From: Echinostoma caproni
Taxonomy: Eukaryota; Platyhelminthes; Trematoda; Plagiorchiida; Echinostomatidae
Length of the DNA stretch: 27,319 bases
Assembly (NCBI GenBank): GCA_900618425.1
Contig: UZAN01041561.1
Location: forward strand, 1,597-28,915
Direction: 5' to 3'
In this document: positions 1 to 10,560 of the stretch, piece after piece
Position numbering within the stretch: the first letter of the stretch is position 1
Layout of the letters: every line of letters starts with the position of its first letter
Notes under the pieces: generated by a model
Databases searched by the model: none
What the model was told of the DNA's origin: nothing
The model's input: the letters and a program-made list of their open reading frames with translations, nothing else
Program-made: the position numbers and the translations under genes

Positions 1-8
1 ATTCGGTA

Positions 9-40
<32 letters not shown>
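9..40. repeat. TCTG tetranucleotide microsatellite
   Basis: Eight uninterrupted TCTG units are visible, followed by a TTTG variant. A shorter array of the same motif (four units) occurs at 18426-18441. It is a simple repeat with no coding content. Confidence 0.95.
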
Positions 41-44
<4 letters not shown>

Positions 45-209
45 AAGGTAGTCATATTAATTGGCGTGGAAGTTTTGCCTCAGACTCATCACCAAAACTA
101 TTTACCAAATCGTGCTAATAGTTGCTGTGAGAAAACGCTTTGTCTGCAATACATTTAATTCACATAGATTGATTGTTTAGTCCCATTAGACCACCAACGC
201 ACATTTTGA

Positions 210-1140
210 ATAGAACACAGTGCATCGAACAAGACTTGTTTTTAGTGATTCTTCTTCTTTGGCTAATACATCACAGTTTATATAACTTGATTCAAATGCG
301 GGAGGGCAGAGATATTACTGACAAAAAATGACAGTAAAAATTGATAAACTTGAAGGAATATCGATAATGTCTACCGTTTTCGGTGTGGCGTTTAGTCCGG
401 CTTGACGAAAGATTGGGAGGGGCGGGTGAAAATGGGGTGAGTGGAGGGCCATGGGAGACACAATGTCTTCAGAAATTGCTTTTTGCGCGCACAATAGTGA
501 ATTATGAATGCGAATCCCCACTAATTCCGCTCTGGCCAAAATGCGATGTTTAATCCGCTCAGATTGTTGTTCACAAAGCTGGTAGAAGGGATTCAGCCGC
601 TCTGGTCGATTCAACTAAATGACCTGACTCAACAAGGTGTGAACAGACTGCGATCGTATTTGACTGTAACCCCAGTGTGCAACCAAGCCGAATGATGCTC
701 ATGAACTCTCTGAGTCAAGCGTCTGTTTGTGCGACCGATATAAGTTGTTCCACAGGAACAAGTGAAGAAGTAAACACAGAATGAGATCGCAGAAACAGGA
801 AATTTATCTTGGAGGGCCGGTATGGATGCGAATATGACACGCAATTTAGTTGCATGGAAAGTTTGACTGACCGCTGTTGTCAACCTTCGAGTAACTATTT
901 CCGCCATGGTGTCACCTGAAAATGGTAGGTTTACGTATACTGGTTTCTTTTCTACTTCAACAATTTTCTCCTCGTTTGTCTTGCGTTTTAGTCAGCTGCC
1001 CTTAAATCGATCTGGGTACCCATTTTGTTGAAGAACTGGAGCAGGAATTCTAATTCTTTCTGAACTGTATCAGACAAGCAGATTTTTGGGCTCGGTTAGC
1101 GAGACATTGAATCAAGTTTCGCTTTCTTTCGAGAGGTACG
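210..1140 (-). mobile_element. Penelope-like retroelement, 5'-truncated copy
   Basis: Read on the minus strand, this segment has the order expected for the 3' part of a Penelope-like element. A post-RT linker comes first, with NLIQCLANRAQK then ELEFLLQFF followed by NGYPDRF in shifted frames. Next are the YVNLPFSGD block, a GIY-YIG endonuclease domain, a short C-terminal tail, and a 3'UTR running to about 210. The reverse transcriptase itself is missing, so the copy is 5'-truncated near 1140, where it meets a second copy on the opposite strand. The 3'UTR (about 210-460) is repeated in inverted orientation at 1418-1640. The family call rests on remembered family motifs and was not checked by search. 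Confidence 0.8.
315..1130 (-). pseudogene. Penelope-like ORF remnant with GIY-YIG endonuclease domain
   Basis: The GIY-YIG domain would nick DNA for target-primed insertion of the element. In the open stretch 907-629 (92 codons) I see CVYFF at about residues 44-48 and the YIGRTNRRL core at about 56-64, then an HEHH cluster at about 69-72. The VNLPF block lies just upstream of the first ATG. The frame ends at a stop at 629. The remaining C-terminal part continues in another frame at 614-315 (NRPERLNPFYQLCEQQ, then ISEDIVSPMA), which indicates a frameshift. Upstream, the linker region (1130-950) also needs at least two frame changes. The reading frame is therefore dead, and this is not a host gene. 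Confidence 0.75.
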
Positions 1141-1186
1141 AGAATCCACTCTTAAGCATCATGCTCTCAGTTAACGGGAGACAATA

Positions 1187-1640
1187 GTGGGCCGTCTGGA
1201 TGAATTACGACGAAACCTCGCATCAACTCAGTTCATAGTGGATTTGTTACCAGTAGAAGAGCGTCAGCAATTCGATATATTTTTTCAGTCGGTGGTGTAC
1301 AATCAAGTGAAATGCAAGCGGGAGTCACTCAGGAATCTAATAGACCCAACAAAGTCTATCAGTAAGTTCCCGAAAAATCCAGAAAGATTTGTGCAATTTT
1401 TGAAGATTTTGTGTCACCCATGGACCTCCACTCACCCCATTTTCACCCGCCCCTCCCAATCTTTTGTCAAGCCGGACTAAATGCCAAACCGGAAACGGTA
1501 GACATTATCGATATTCCTTCAAGTTTATCAATTTATTATTGTCATTTTTTATAAGTAACATCTTCGCCCTCAACGAAGGCGAATCACCAAAAACAAATCT
1601 TGTTCGCGGCATTGTGTTCTACTCAAAATAGAGTGTTTGC
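1187..1640 (+). mobile_element. Second Penelope-like fragment, opposite orientation, internally deleted
   Basis: The part from 1418 to about 1640 is the same 3' tail as the minus-strand copy at 210-460, now on the plus strand. Shared blocks include the 'gtagacattatcgatattcc' stretch and a tail near 'cttgttcg' and 'tgtgttct'. A 97-codon open frame (1187-1480) precedes it: an acidic/hydrophobic helix-like segment with LLPVEERQQF and FFQSVVYNQVKCKR, running into the 3' tail in a frame unlike that of the other copy. I infer that this ORF is a fragment from the region before the RT domain, joined to the 3' end by a large internal deletion. That inference is weaker than the tail match. Confidence 0.6.
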
Positions 1641-1818
1641 TTAATATTGACGCTGTGAGCATCAATTTCTGAAAACAGACATGCTTCTGTTCCATTGCCT
1701 TCGTTTCCAGTTAGGTTGCATACTCCGATGGTTAGTGGCAACCGGTTCGCTTACGATCAATCGAAAACCGAACCTAGCAAATCCCGTCCGTTGTCCTCTC
1801 TCTCTTTCTACCTCTCTT
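1641..1818. other. Unassigned spacer
   Basis: This lies between the Penelope-like tail and the first SINE. I see no gene, only a C/T-rich stretch just before the SINE (about 1790-1818). Confidence 0.5.
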
Positions 1819-1998
1819 GGGCGGCAGTGGCCAAGGGGTTAGGTCACCAAACTGTGACGCGGGAGTCCCAGGTTCGAATCACTCCACCACCGCCCGTCTT
1901 CCCTATTTCTTTTTTTACCCAGGTAGCCTTTGTATGGTCGCAGCCCCTTTTCTGAAACTTGACTGTACATTTGTATATTCAATAAATAATGAAGGAAG
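1819..1998 (+). mobile_element. tRNA-derived SINE (copy 1)
   Basis: The head resembles a tRNA gene with internal RNA polymerase III promoter boxes. The A box is at 1828-1843 (TGGCCAAGGGGTTAGG) and the B box at 1871-1880 (GGTTCGAATC). GGCGG near 1820 can pair with CCGCC near 1893. A GTCAC/GTGAC stem with a six-base loop lies in the anticodon-arm position, but the T stem does not close, so this is not a working tRNA. The body follows, with a 3' end containing TATTCAATAAA (about 1977-1987). The tail matches the antisense copies at 2286-2443 and 10390-10560. Confidence 0.75.
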
Positions 1999-2285
1999 TA
2001 AAAAGACATTTTTCTCTCTCTCTCTGGCTCACTCACTCGGTTGTTCTCCTCCATTTCTACTGCGAGTGGTAGCCCCAACTGCAATGCAAACTGTGACGTA
2101 ACGCATCAGTCTCGTGTCGGCATACCAGAAGTAAATCAAAACGCGGTAGTGAAAAATGATGAATTGTTGTTCATGAGACCGTATGAAGTCAGGCCCATCC
2201 GTAAGCGTTGAAATTTTGACACAACCATGTATACAAAGATGAGTCGATTTTATGATGTTCACTGTATTGCTGTATTTTTTGTCTC

Positions 2286-2443
2286 CTAATCCCTTTTATT
2301 GACTATAAAAAGATACAATTTTTAGGAAGGAGGAAGCGGCCAATCAAAGGTCTACCATACAACAAGTCAGGATGTGGTGATGGGATTCGAACACATACCC
2401 CGGGGTGGTAATTTGGTGACGTTACCACCGGGCCACCACGGCT
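2286..2443 (-). mobile_element. tRNA-derived SINE (copy 2, antisense)
   Basis: On the minus strand this has an A box (GTGGCCCGGTGGTAACG, 2422-2438) and a B box (GTTCGAATCCC, 2382-2392). A body with GATTGGCCGCTTCC then leads to a 3' tail ending in an AATAAAA-type sequence near 2293. It pairs closely with the copy at 10390-10560 and shares tail features with copy 1. The copy is intact enough to define the family but no open frame is expected. Confidence 0.75.
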
Positions 2444-3750
2444 AAGAAAGATAAAGCTTATTCAACTTTTGTAACTTTTGTAAGACAAGTTGAAGGCATT
2501 AGAACATAACCTAATCAACTAACAATGCACAACAAATGTCCTTGCACAGAGTACCAAATCACCTGACTACTTCCAGATATGCACAACGTGGAAATATAGC
2601 TTATGATATTTTTAGATTAAATTTGTACTACAGATATATCAGTGTACTTTTGTGGTGGTTATGATGATGATGAGGTGGCACCGTCTACCAGCATACAAAT
2701 TATTTTTTATATCAAATTACGTCAACCCATAGCAGACACATCGAGGTCAGGTTGGTGAACATAAACACACCATCCTCGAAATAGATACATAATGCTCTTA
2801 TTGGAAGGTCTCGTCTCGAAAATCCATATACGATTGAATTATCCGAGGCAAATAACACACAAAATTAAGAAAACTCGGAGAATCTATATGCTATACGATT
2901 GGAAACCATTCGTTGGAAATTAAATAGACCAAACTATTACATGTTGTGACTTATCCTGTTTCCTCATAAATATAAAACAATTTCTCTCAAAACAGCAAGT
3001 TTCTCAACTTACAAAATCTAAGAAGCCAAATGATATGTACACCTACTTACAAGTCGACTGGTCCATGCGCGCTTCCCGATTGCGTGCGTACCGCAAGCAC
3101 TAGGTTTATTTCCACAATATATATACACCCGGTTCTTGTTGCATTTACACGCACAAACGACTGTATACCAGCCACAGGTGACTTTTCCTTTGCCCTCGTG
3201 GAGTTCCAAAAGTAGTTTCCTGCAGCGCGAGTGCTGTCTCCACGGTCTCAGAAGACTATTTAGTAAATAAAGGGGCTTGATGAAGCTGTACTTATGCAAA
3301 AGGTGTGTCTCATCTGATGGCTGTTTTCTGATTGAGAACTGACGCACAGTGTGATCATGATCCGTGCAAAAAACGCGCCAAAACCAAACATTCACCTTGA
3401 CTGACTGACGACTCAATGATCACCTATTCAATGAAATCACAAGTTTGTGATCACAGTTGGTATCGTTTCATGCAGCTATCCAGTTGCGATAGGGTTCATG
3501 ACTAGTGGAATGGCTTGTGCAATGCTTCGGAAGATTTTAAAATAAACCATACTGTACAGCTGTGAAATATCCAAAGAATCGGTTGGTCTGCGTACCCGAT
3601 CGATGCACGCTCAAAAGAAACAAAGGCATCAACGGATGAGGTCGGAGTCAGTATTGCGAAAATGCTCTCAACCCCGTTGCCAAACTCGTGATAGAAGGAA
3701 GAAAAATTTTAATCGCTTTTTACTAGCTGCGTAGAGTTGTGTACACGTGT
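2444..3750. other. Non-coding stretch with one weak exon-like ORF
   Basis: No recognised gene. A minus-strand open frame of 132 codons (3416-3018) contains a Cys-rich segment (VTCGWYTVVCACKCNKN, then YIYCGNKPSACG). On the minus strand that segment sits between a CTGCAG acceptor-like site near 3222 and a GTAAGTAGG donor-like site starting at about 3051. This could be an exon, but no family is recognised and chance remains likely. Confidence 0.3.
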
Positions 3751-3752
3751 GA

Positions 3753-4310
3753 ACGGCGCTGAGAACTTCATTGTCCAACTACACAAGTGAAGGCTACTCG
3801 CTCATGCGTACAGGGAATATCGTGATTGAATCGATTACAGATTGCACAAGCACCACCGGCAAATTGTCCTCGACGATCGTCTGTCACCTGATTAGGGAGT
3901 GCCACGCACTCGGAGTGTATGAGCTACAAAAAGCCTGCGACCAGCAGAGCTGTGCGCTACTGTGGGTGTCGGAAAGTCTCGGATGGGAGTAAAATCAACC
4001 ACATCAATGGTTCACCGTTGGGCATTGCTTCAGTTGCGGACGCTCATTGGTGATAGATGAGGAGGTTATGGGTTTTAGCTTAACTGGTGATCTCTCCTCG
4101 AAACGTAACACATCCGGATGCGTGAAAATCAGGCCAGTCACCGAAAAAGGCTATAATGGTCAACGTTTTGCTCTAGAGGAATCACTTGACTTAAAAAGAG
4201 CTACAGCAGCATCTAAGAGGAAGAAGAATAAAATTTACCGACGACGCTACCATGTATAATATGCTAAAACTTCGTCATGGATCTTCGTAGTCAACCTATC
4301 CCCAAATAAA
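3753..4310 (+). other. Two collinear ORFs in one frame with a possible poly(A) signal
   Basis: One frame is open from 3753 to 3989, has a single TAA stop at 3990-3992, and is open again to a stop at 4257-4259. The second half ends in a very basic tail (KRKKNKIYRRR). An AATAAA lies at about 4304-4309. The arrangement could be a decayed gene or a processed pseudogene with one in-frame stop. No domain is recognised and the first ORF has no convincing ATG at its start, so this is a weak call. Confidence 0.2.
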
Positions 4311-7300
4311 ATGAAGTTATTAAACAACACTTGAATGGAGTAACAATGCCAGGCCTGTCAATTCAGTTTCTGTTATATCGTGCTATCTTTATGTGCTATA
4401 TTTGAAGATATATTAGGATTTCTTCGATCTTGCATGCTATCTTTATTTGACAATTCCGAAATCACAAATTCAAGTTCTACGGCCGTAGCCATGGTTTCCA
4501 TTGGTACCATAGAGGAGTTATTTGCAGGTAATTCTGTTGAACGTCTAGTAATCAATGAGTATATACCAAAGCGATCATCCTCACCGCTCGGGTTTTCTAT
4601 TCTGTTTATCCAATTTCAGTCGGTGAATCGCAACTTTGAATAAAAAATACGAAATGTATAAGAAAAAGAAAATCGTAACAAATAATTTCATGTTGCAATC
4701 GCTCTGTTCTCAGCAAATTAGATTATCTGGTTGGCTAAAAAAACGTTTGCATGTCTCCTAACGGACTATTGTTTGACGAACCCATTAACAGAAGATGATT
4801 ATTTCCTAATCGGTCAGTAGGAACATTCCTTCCCCGTAGTGCACAAAGGTTGACCTCATTGATATACAAGACTTTGCGTGTACATAAACTTATACGTGAC
4901 TTGCGAACGAGATTTGTTCGCACGGTGATAAGACTGATTGTTTTCGATGAGACAGAATAGAAGGCGAGGTGAATTACTTTCAATCAAACAAATGTTGTCA
5001 TTACTTAGTCTTAAATCGTGTTTGCTCATTGTTCCCGTGGTGTGGACCGCGATACATCTGTCTGTCAATTCAGAGGAACGCTAGAAATATAAAACGATGA
5101 TGTTCATAATCCACTCTCTTTCAGTTAGACTCGGACCTCGTTTGGTTGAAAGAAATCACCCTGATCCTCAGTAGCACAGTTTGGTATCTCCTTTCAAGAG
5201 GAACCGGGAGCATCGACCTCCACCAATGCAATGTGCCTCGAGCTCCAAAAACAAAAACATGTTCCCTGCACGCTATGACAAACTTTTAAAACTGTTTTCC
5301 TTTTTTAGACGCCACAAAGTGAACTTGAGTTGGCTACCTAAGAAGTAAAACATATCTGTATGAATTTCATCGAATACCACCAGAATAATTTAGACCAAAA
5401 AGGATGGAAATCAGGTTCCGAAAGTATTCAATAAACACTAGCGGTATTCTATAGAAAGCTTTCATCATTGCCTCGTCGTAAATTTAATTTCTACTGTAAT
5501 GCCTTACTTAATTTGACTCTGTTTACCATATAGTATTGAGGCATATGCTTTACTTGTAAACAGACCACTGTACAGGCAAATTTTCAGGAAAATAGAGAAA
5601 ACAAATCGACCACTGACAGTCAAGGGATACATGGGTTTGAATTTGTGCACTGTCTCATGCCACCCGTCCACCACGTGTTCAGTGACTACGGATTAATTTC
5701 CTAGCACCTTTGCTACCATGTCAGTGTACTCCTATGAAGGGAATTCTAACAGCTCCGTATTAGGTTCATTTATTTTCTTTATGATATTTTTCTATTCTAC
5801 CTTTTCATTAAAGATACATTCCTACTGACTCTTGATCCTAGCAAACGAACAAAAGTCCGCCTAAGTGAACTGAATAGTGAGGGGAATACGATGCTCTGAC
5901 ATGCCCTTCTTTCTTCATTAAGCTATTGTCATTACTCGTTGATACATCCACGGCTACGTGATTCAACTTATCAGTCATATAAATCTTGCATTGACCTTCC
6001 CATTTCTGAATATTGCACTTTCACATTCAGCTTATGTCTTCGACCCTGAGAGCCAAGACACCTGTTACGAAGTTAAACATTATACTAATCGATTAAGAAT
6101 TTCATTGATTGTTTTCAATTTGATGTACATGGAATAGTATTCTTCCATCGTCAAATTTTCGATACAATCGTTTGGTTAGATATCACTACCTTTATCAATA
6201 AGAAATTGTTTCTCTAAGTGATTTCACAAAGGACAGGTAGAAAGTAATAGAATGAAATCACGGGTTACTCGAATGTTTCAAAGAATACTATACCCATTCC
6301 CGAAAACCATCTGGTAATAATTCCCGAATAAGTTTATCGCGTAACATCATACAAAGCTATTTTCAATTTCTCTGGCATGTTGTTTATTTTCCAGGTCTTT
6401 TAACCAAATTTCAGTCAATTGGTGCGTAATCGTCATCGTTTAGCCTTGACTCGAAATGAGCGTACTTTTCTAATCATTCCAGATTGAACTCTATATAACG
6501 ATCCTTAAATATTCAATTTTTTATTCGCACATTCGAAGCAAACTTTTCCGGATCAACTTAGGATTCCTGCTCTTGAACAGCTCTCCATCCCTTCAGGGAT
6601 GCCTCAAATAATCGCCACACGGATGTGTGCTAAAAATACCCCAAAACGGATAATTAAAAGACACGGGAAACGCAATCAGACATGAAGACGCAGTGTTCGT
6701 TGTAGTTCGCACATAATCAAATCTACTTCTGAACGTTGCGGAGACCGTGGCTATTGAGAGACTAAACTTTCTACGGAGAAACAAATTAAGGTGGACTTTT
6801 CTTTGACCCAATAGCCTGCTTCCGCCTCTCCACAACGATATCATTGCCTTGCCCGTCATCGGGGAAAGTTCAAATGGTCAAGGCCTAAATCATTCATCAA
6901 ATTGTGCGTTGCCTGGACATGTATTATGCAGTCTATAATATTTGGGCACTTGATTCTAGGTTATCATTTGATTCACTTCGCTTTATGCTCTATCTCTCTG
7001 GATTCTGGAATATCTTTAATCGACCCCAGCCTACCTCGATCCAGAAAATTTTCTGCAGCACGATTAGTAACAAAAGGGGTGAAGGTTTAGCATTGCCACT
7101 GACATATAATTACTTCACTGCTTTAAACTAGTGATATTCACATTCATTCGTTATCAGTTGGTGGAGGAGTTGGGCAGCCAAAATTTAGTCACTGCAATTA
7201 GAGTCCAGGTATGCTGAGTAATTGGAAAAACGGAAACCATAGCTCTCCTGGGTTGACTTAGAAATTACCATTTTCATGCTTCGTGGTAATTGGTCAACAG

Positions 7301-8684
7301 CGAGCCTACCTTTGTGTTCGCATGGTCACCCAGATCATCAGGTTATGGGACAGTTCCTCATTCTCTCCAAAAGTGTTATCCAGTGTTGTCCCTGCATTAC
7401 ACCCGACTCTGACGCATTCACTTACCAATTGCGACGCAAACACAATTCCCGGGTTTCATCACATACCTATGCACTTATTGGTTCACCATCGTTGTTTGAT
7501 AGCGCCAACCTGTATTTATCCTGGGACAATCAGCAGAGAGAGGCCGAATAAAGTCACTTTCAAAATGTGCAGCGATGAAGACTTTATTTTGATGTGATTT
7601 TTCATGCCTATACATGTATATAGAGACCTGATAAACATTTGGCTTCACTTGTACGCGTGCTTGCTGCAATCAACGTGGGCTTGATAATATAAGCGAAATG
7701 ACAAAAATAAAAGGAACGCAAGATTACTAACAAACAAAACAAAGAGGTAGAGTGATCGCCAGAGTAAGTCTAATGTGCTCGGAATTATGAACGTGTAGTT
7801 GCGGAGGTGCTAAATAATTGGTCAATTTGGTGTTTGGCTTGATTTAGTTAAACCGAATTAATCTGGTGGCATAGATACGGTGTTTTTCTTCACACAGATC
7901 TCGCGTAATCACAAATACGATTATTTTCTTTCCACTTGATGACGTAATATTTGCTAATTTAACGTGGTGGTGATGGTAGTTGCGACAGGATCGGTGATAT
8001 AGTAAGTACTTTTGATGGCAGACATCAGACGCTTGATAACTGACGCCGTCACCATTGTATGGCGATTTACGGGCTCGTTCTAGTGATTCCTAATGAACGC
8101 AACTCGATGTCAATCATTTTTTATTGTCTTTTCCAAGTGACTTTTTTGCTGTTTTTCTGCGTATAAAAATTGACCAAACTGCAGGGTGCAGTGTGTTTGA
8201 CTACAGCAAAATCGTCTCGGATACAGTGTGTGATTCCACATTCGTAACTTCTCTACGGAAGTGATGTTTTCTATTGATTTTCTTTTGTTGTCATTGGAAA
8301 TTGTCTCTCCTTTTATCATTTGAACCTCTCACTCACTAAAACTATAAAATTTCCTTCTCATACATACACAACTAGTCGGAGCAAACCATAAAAGTAGATT
8401 TCCACTTGAAAATTCGATAACACTTATTCAGAACCGCAGCATATTTTGATGCACCTTAAAAATGTATTTAAGAAAATGGCCACCAGATCGTGTGAAGTTA
8501 TTTTGAGGTCAGTCATGCAACTCATTCAACCCGCCCACTGCTCCACTGCGTGACTGAAATAGCATGATAATATCGAAGTTCTCTGGCGCCAACAGTACAG
8601 AACAACAATCTGTTCTGTGGTTTTTGTTTTTTGCTTGCTTGTCTGGTTCGAACGAGACCATTTTTTCGGATGCATCCATAAAAT

Positions 8685-8685
<1 letters not shown>
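4311..8685. other. Long AT-rich stretch without a supported gene
   Basis: Only short open frames occur here, none above about 104 codons. No family motifs, RNA genes or repeats were recognised. It reads as intron or intergenic DNA. Confidence 0.5.

Positions 8686-8741
<56 letters not shown>
8686..8741. repeat. Compound CA then TA microsatellite
   Basis: About 22 CA units (8686-8730) run directly into an AT repeat (8731-8740). Open frames of poly Cys-Val or poly His-Thr across it are artefacts of the repeat. Confidence 0.95.
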
Positions 8742-10389
8742 CGCACGGCCTTCATCATGCTGCAAACCGAAGTCGTTAAGGCATTCATGAATTTGTTCAC
8801 GTCCAAACGACCCACCCACAAGCGGGGGAGAGGAATCTGGGCTAACAATGAAGAGAGTGGAGAATAATGTCGTGTCAACAAAGTGCCTCGGGTCCTTGGA
8901 TTTTGTGTCACCTGAAATTCTTCTGATTAGGTTTAGTGTTTTTTTTCGCGCAGCTAGAGCATTGTTTGGAGTACGTCAGAACATTAGAGATTATCTTTAT
9001 TTTATCACCATAAGGCTGACAACGGGCATATTCGGAAAATGAACGTTTACATGAGAGTCAGTTCTGTGCGCTCGATCAACGGGTGGTCGGTGAAATGTTT
9101 AAGGCAAATGAAACTTTTCAACTATTCTGGATCGGGTTTTTGTTATCCCTCTGTGTTCAAGCTCAGACAGTTCATTTATTACAGTTGTTGACTGGGTATC
9201 GGATGTATAAAATATACAAAGCGGAGTATGAAGATTGGATTGTTCGTTGGATCGAGAACCTTTTTCGGAGTTGTTGTCAATGACAATGACTATAACCGAA
9301 CAAAGGGATGATGTTCTAAATTCAACCTTATATTTGTGGCGGGCATCGCCCTTTACCAATGCATACGACTGAATTAGGGAAGTGGAACCATGGTTTATAA
9401 CTCGTTCTTATCAGACAATAAGAAATTATAGACATAGATGCGATTAAAATACAGATGTGCTTATTTTTGGGTAGAAGGGGGGGGGGAGGGGCGGTGGATA
9501 AAGATGGCTCAGTCGAAAGTTGTGAAAATCATCTTCGAGTGCTAAATGGTTAAAGAAACACCCCTCCCTCTTCACTTGAAATAGACAAACACAAAATGAA
9601 CACAGCTGCATCCTGTCCTGTCATCGATCTGTGATTGAAGGGTAAGATAAAATCTATCTAATTGACAGTACGAGCTGCGGAACCTGATGAATTAATCATT
9701 TGTTTTCAAAGATCCCCTCTATTTTTTGACTGCGCTAGTCTTCAGTTGGCACGTAGAACCAGAGTATCAGATACATAAAAGTTGTGTGTTTGAATTCTAC
9801 TATCACTGCAGCACTTTTGGAGTATATCACTTCCGGTAAACAGCTCTGGAGTTGGCCACGTGATGCTTCATACAATTTGAGTATACGATAGAGGGAAAAC
9901 ATCGGTAAGCAGCATTGCTTTTCATGCGGGGGGGGAGGGCTGTTGAAAACATCATATACCTTTTGGTGATGAACTGTGCAGTTTTTAAACATAAATAAAC
10001 GATTTCGGTTTATTCTGAGGTATGCTACTTTTCACGTTTCAACACGAAGCTTCGTGGTTTCTTCCTTCTAAAGTTCTTTGATAACGGAAAATGTTTTTAC
10101 AAATTATATCATATTCCATTACTTTTACCCGATCCGTTGTATAAATCTCGCATTCCGGGTAAACACTGCAATCGATTAATCAAAGAGCTTTAAAACCTTA
10201 CCGAGGGTTTCAGATCGGCCTCCTCTTTATCTAAGATCTGTTCTCCCCAGTGTCGATTCACTATGGCTTTCCATGCCAACTGCATTAACTGTACTAAAAT
10301 TCATCAAAGTATTGACACTCTGGTGAATCGGGGGAACAAAACGTCCCTGGGTATGATGATTTGATCTTTTTCCTTCCCGTTCATTTTTC
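8742..10389. other. Non-coding stretch with one small signal-peptide-like ORF
   Basis: No recognised gene. A plus-strand frame from the ATG at 9095 to 9283 (62 codons) begins like a secreted protein: a short polar start, a hydrophobic core (LFWIGFLLSLCV) and a possible cleavage after VQA. Its C-terminus is aromatic with a closing SCCQ. Poly-G tracts occur near 9478-9486 and 9927-9937. I cannot exclude chance for the ORF. Confidence 0.3.
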
Positions 10390-10560
10390 TTCGTTTTATT
10401 GAATATACAAGGAAACAGTTTTCAGGAAGGCGGGAGCGGCCAATCAAAGAGCCATCATACGACAGAGAATGGGAAAGGTCAAGTGGTGGCAATGGGATTC
10501 GAACAAATGTCCGTCAGGATGATAATTAGGTGATATTACCAACGGGCCATCACTGCGCAC
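10390..10560 (-). mobile_element. tRNA-derived SINE (copy 3, antisense)
   Basis: On the minus strand it has an A box (TGATGGCCCGTTGGTAA, about 10538-10554), a B box (GTTCGAATCCC, 10494-10504), the GATTGGCCGCTCCCG body block and the tail TTGTATATTCAATAAAA ending near 10394. It is the closest relative of copy 2, and its last block matches copy 1. Reading frames over it are artefacts. Confidence 0.75.

Larger units (their letters stand above)
210..1640. repeat. Inverted repeat of Penelope-like 3' tails (arms 210-460 and 1418-1640)
   Basis: The reverse complement of about 210-460 aligns by eye with 1418-1640. One insertion of roughly 40 bp is present in the left arm near 255-300. The arms enclose about 950 bp made of the two truncated element bodies. 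Both copies therefore point outward, 5' to 5'. Confidence 0.85.

Noticed and set aside
1819..1900. Functional tRNA gene
   Set aside because: The B box is good but the T stem does not close and a SINE body with tail follows.
8640..8665. GGTTCGAAC resembling a B box
   Set aside because: Isolated, with no A box upstream and no SINE body.
8509..8911. Minus-strand ORFs with poly Cys-Val stretches
   Set aside because: The frames are created by the CA microsatellite and lack any domain.
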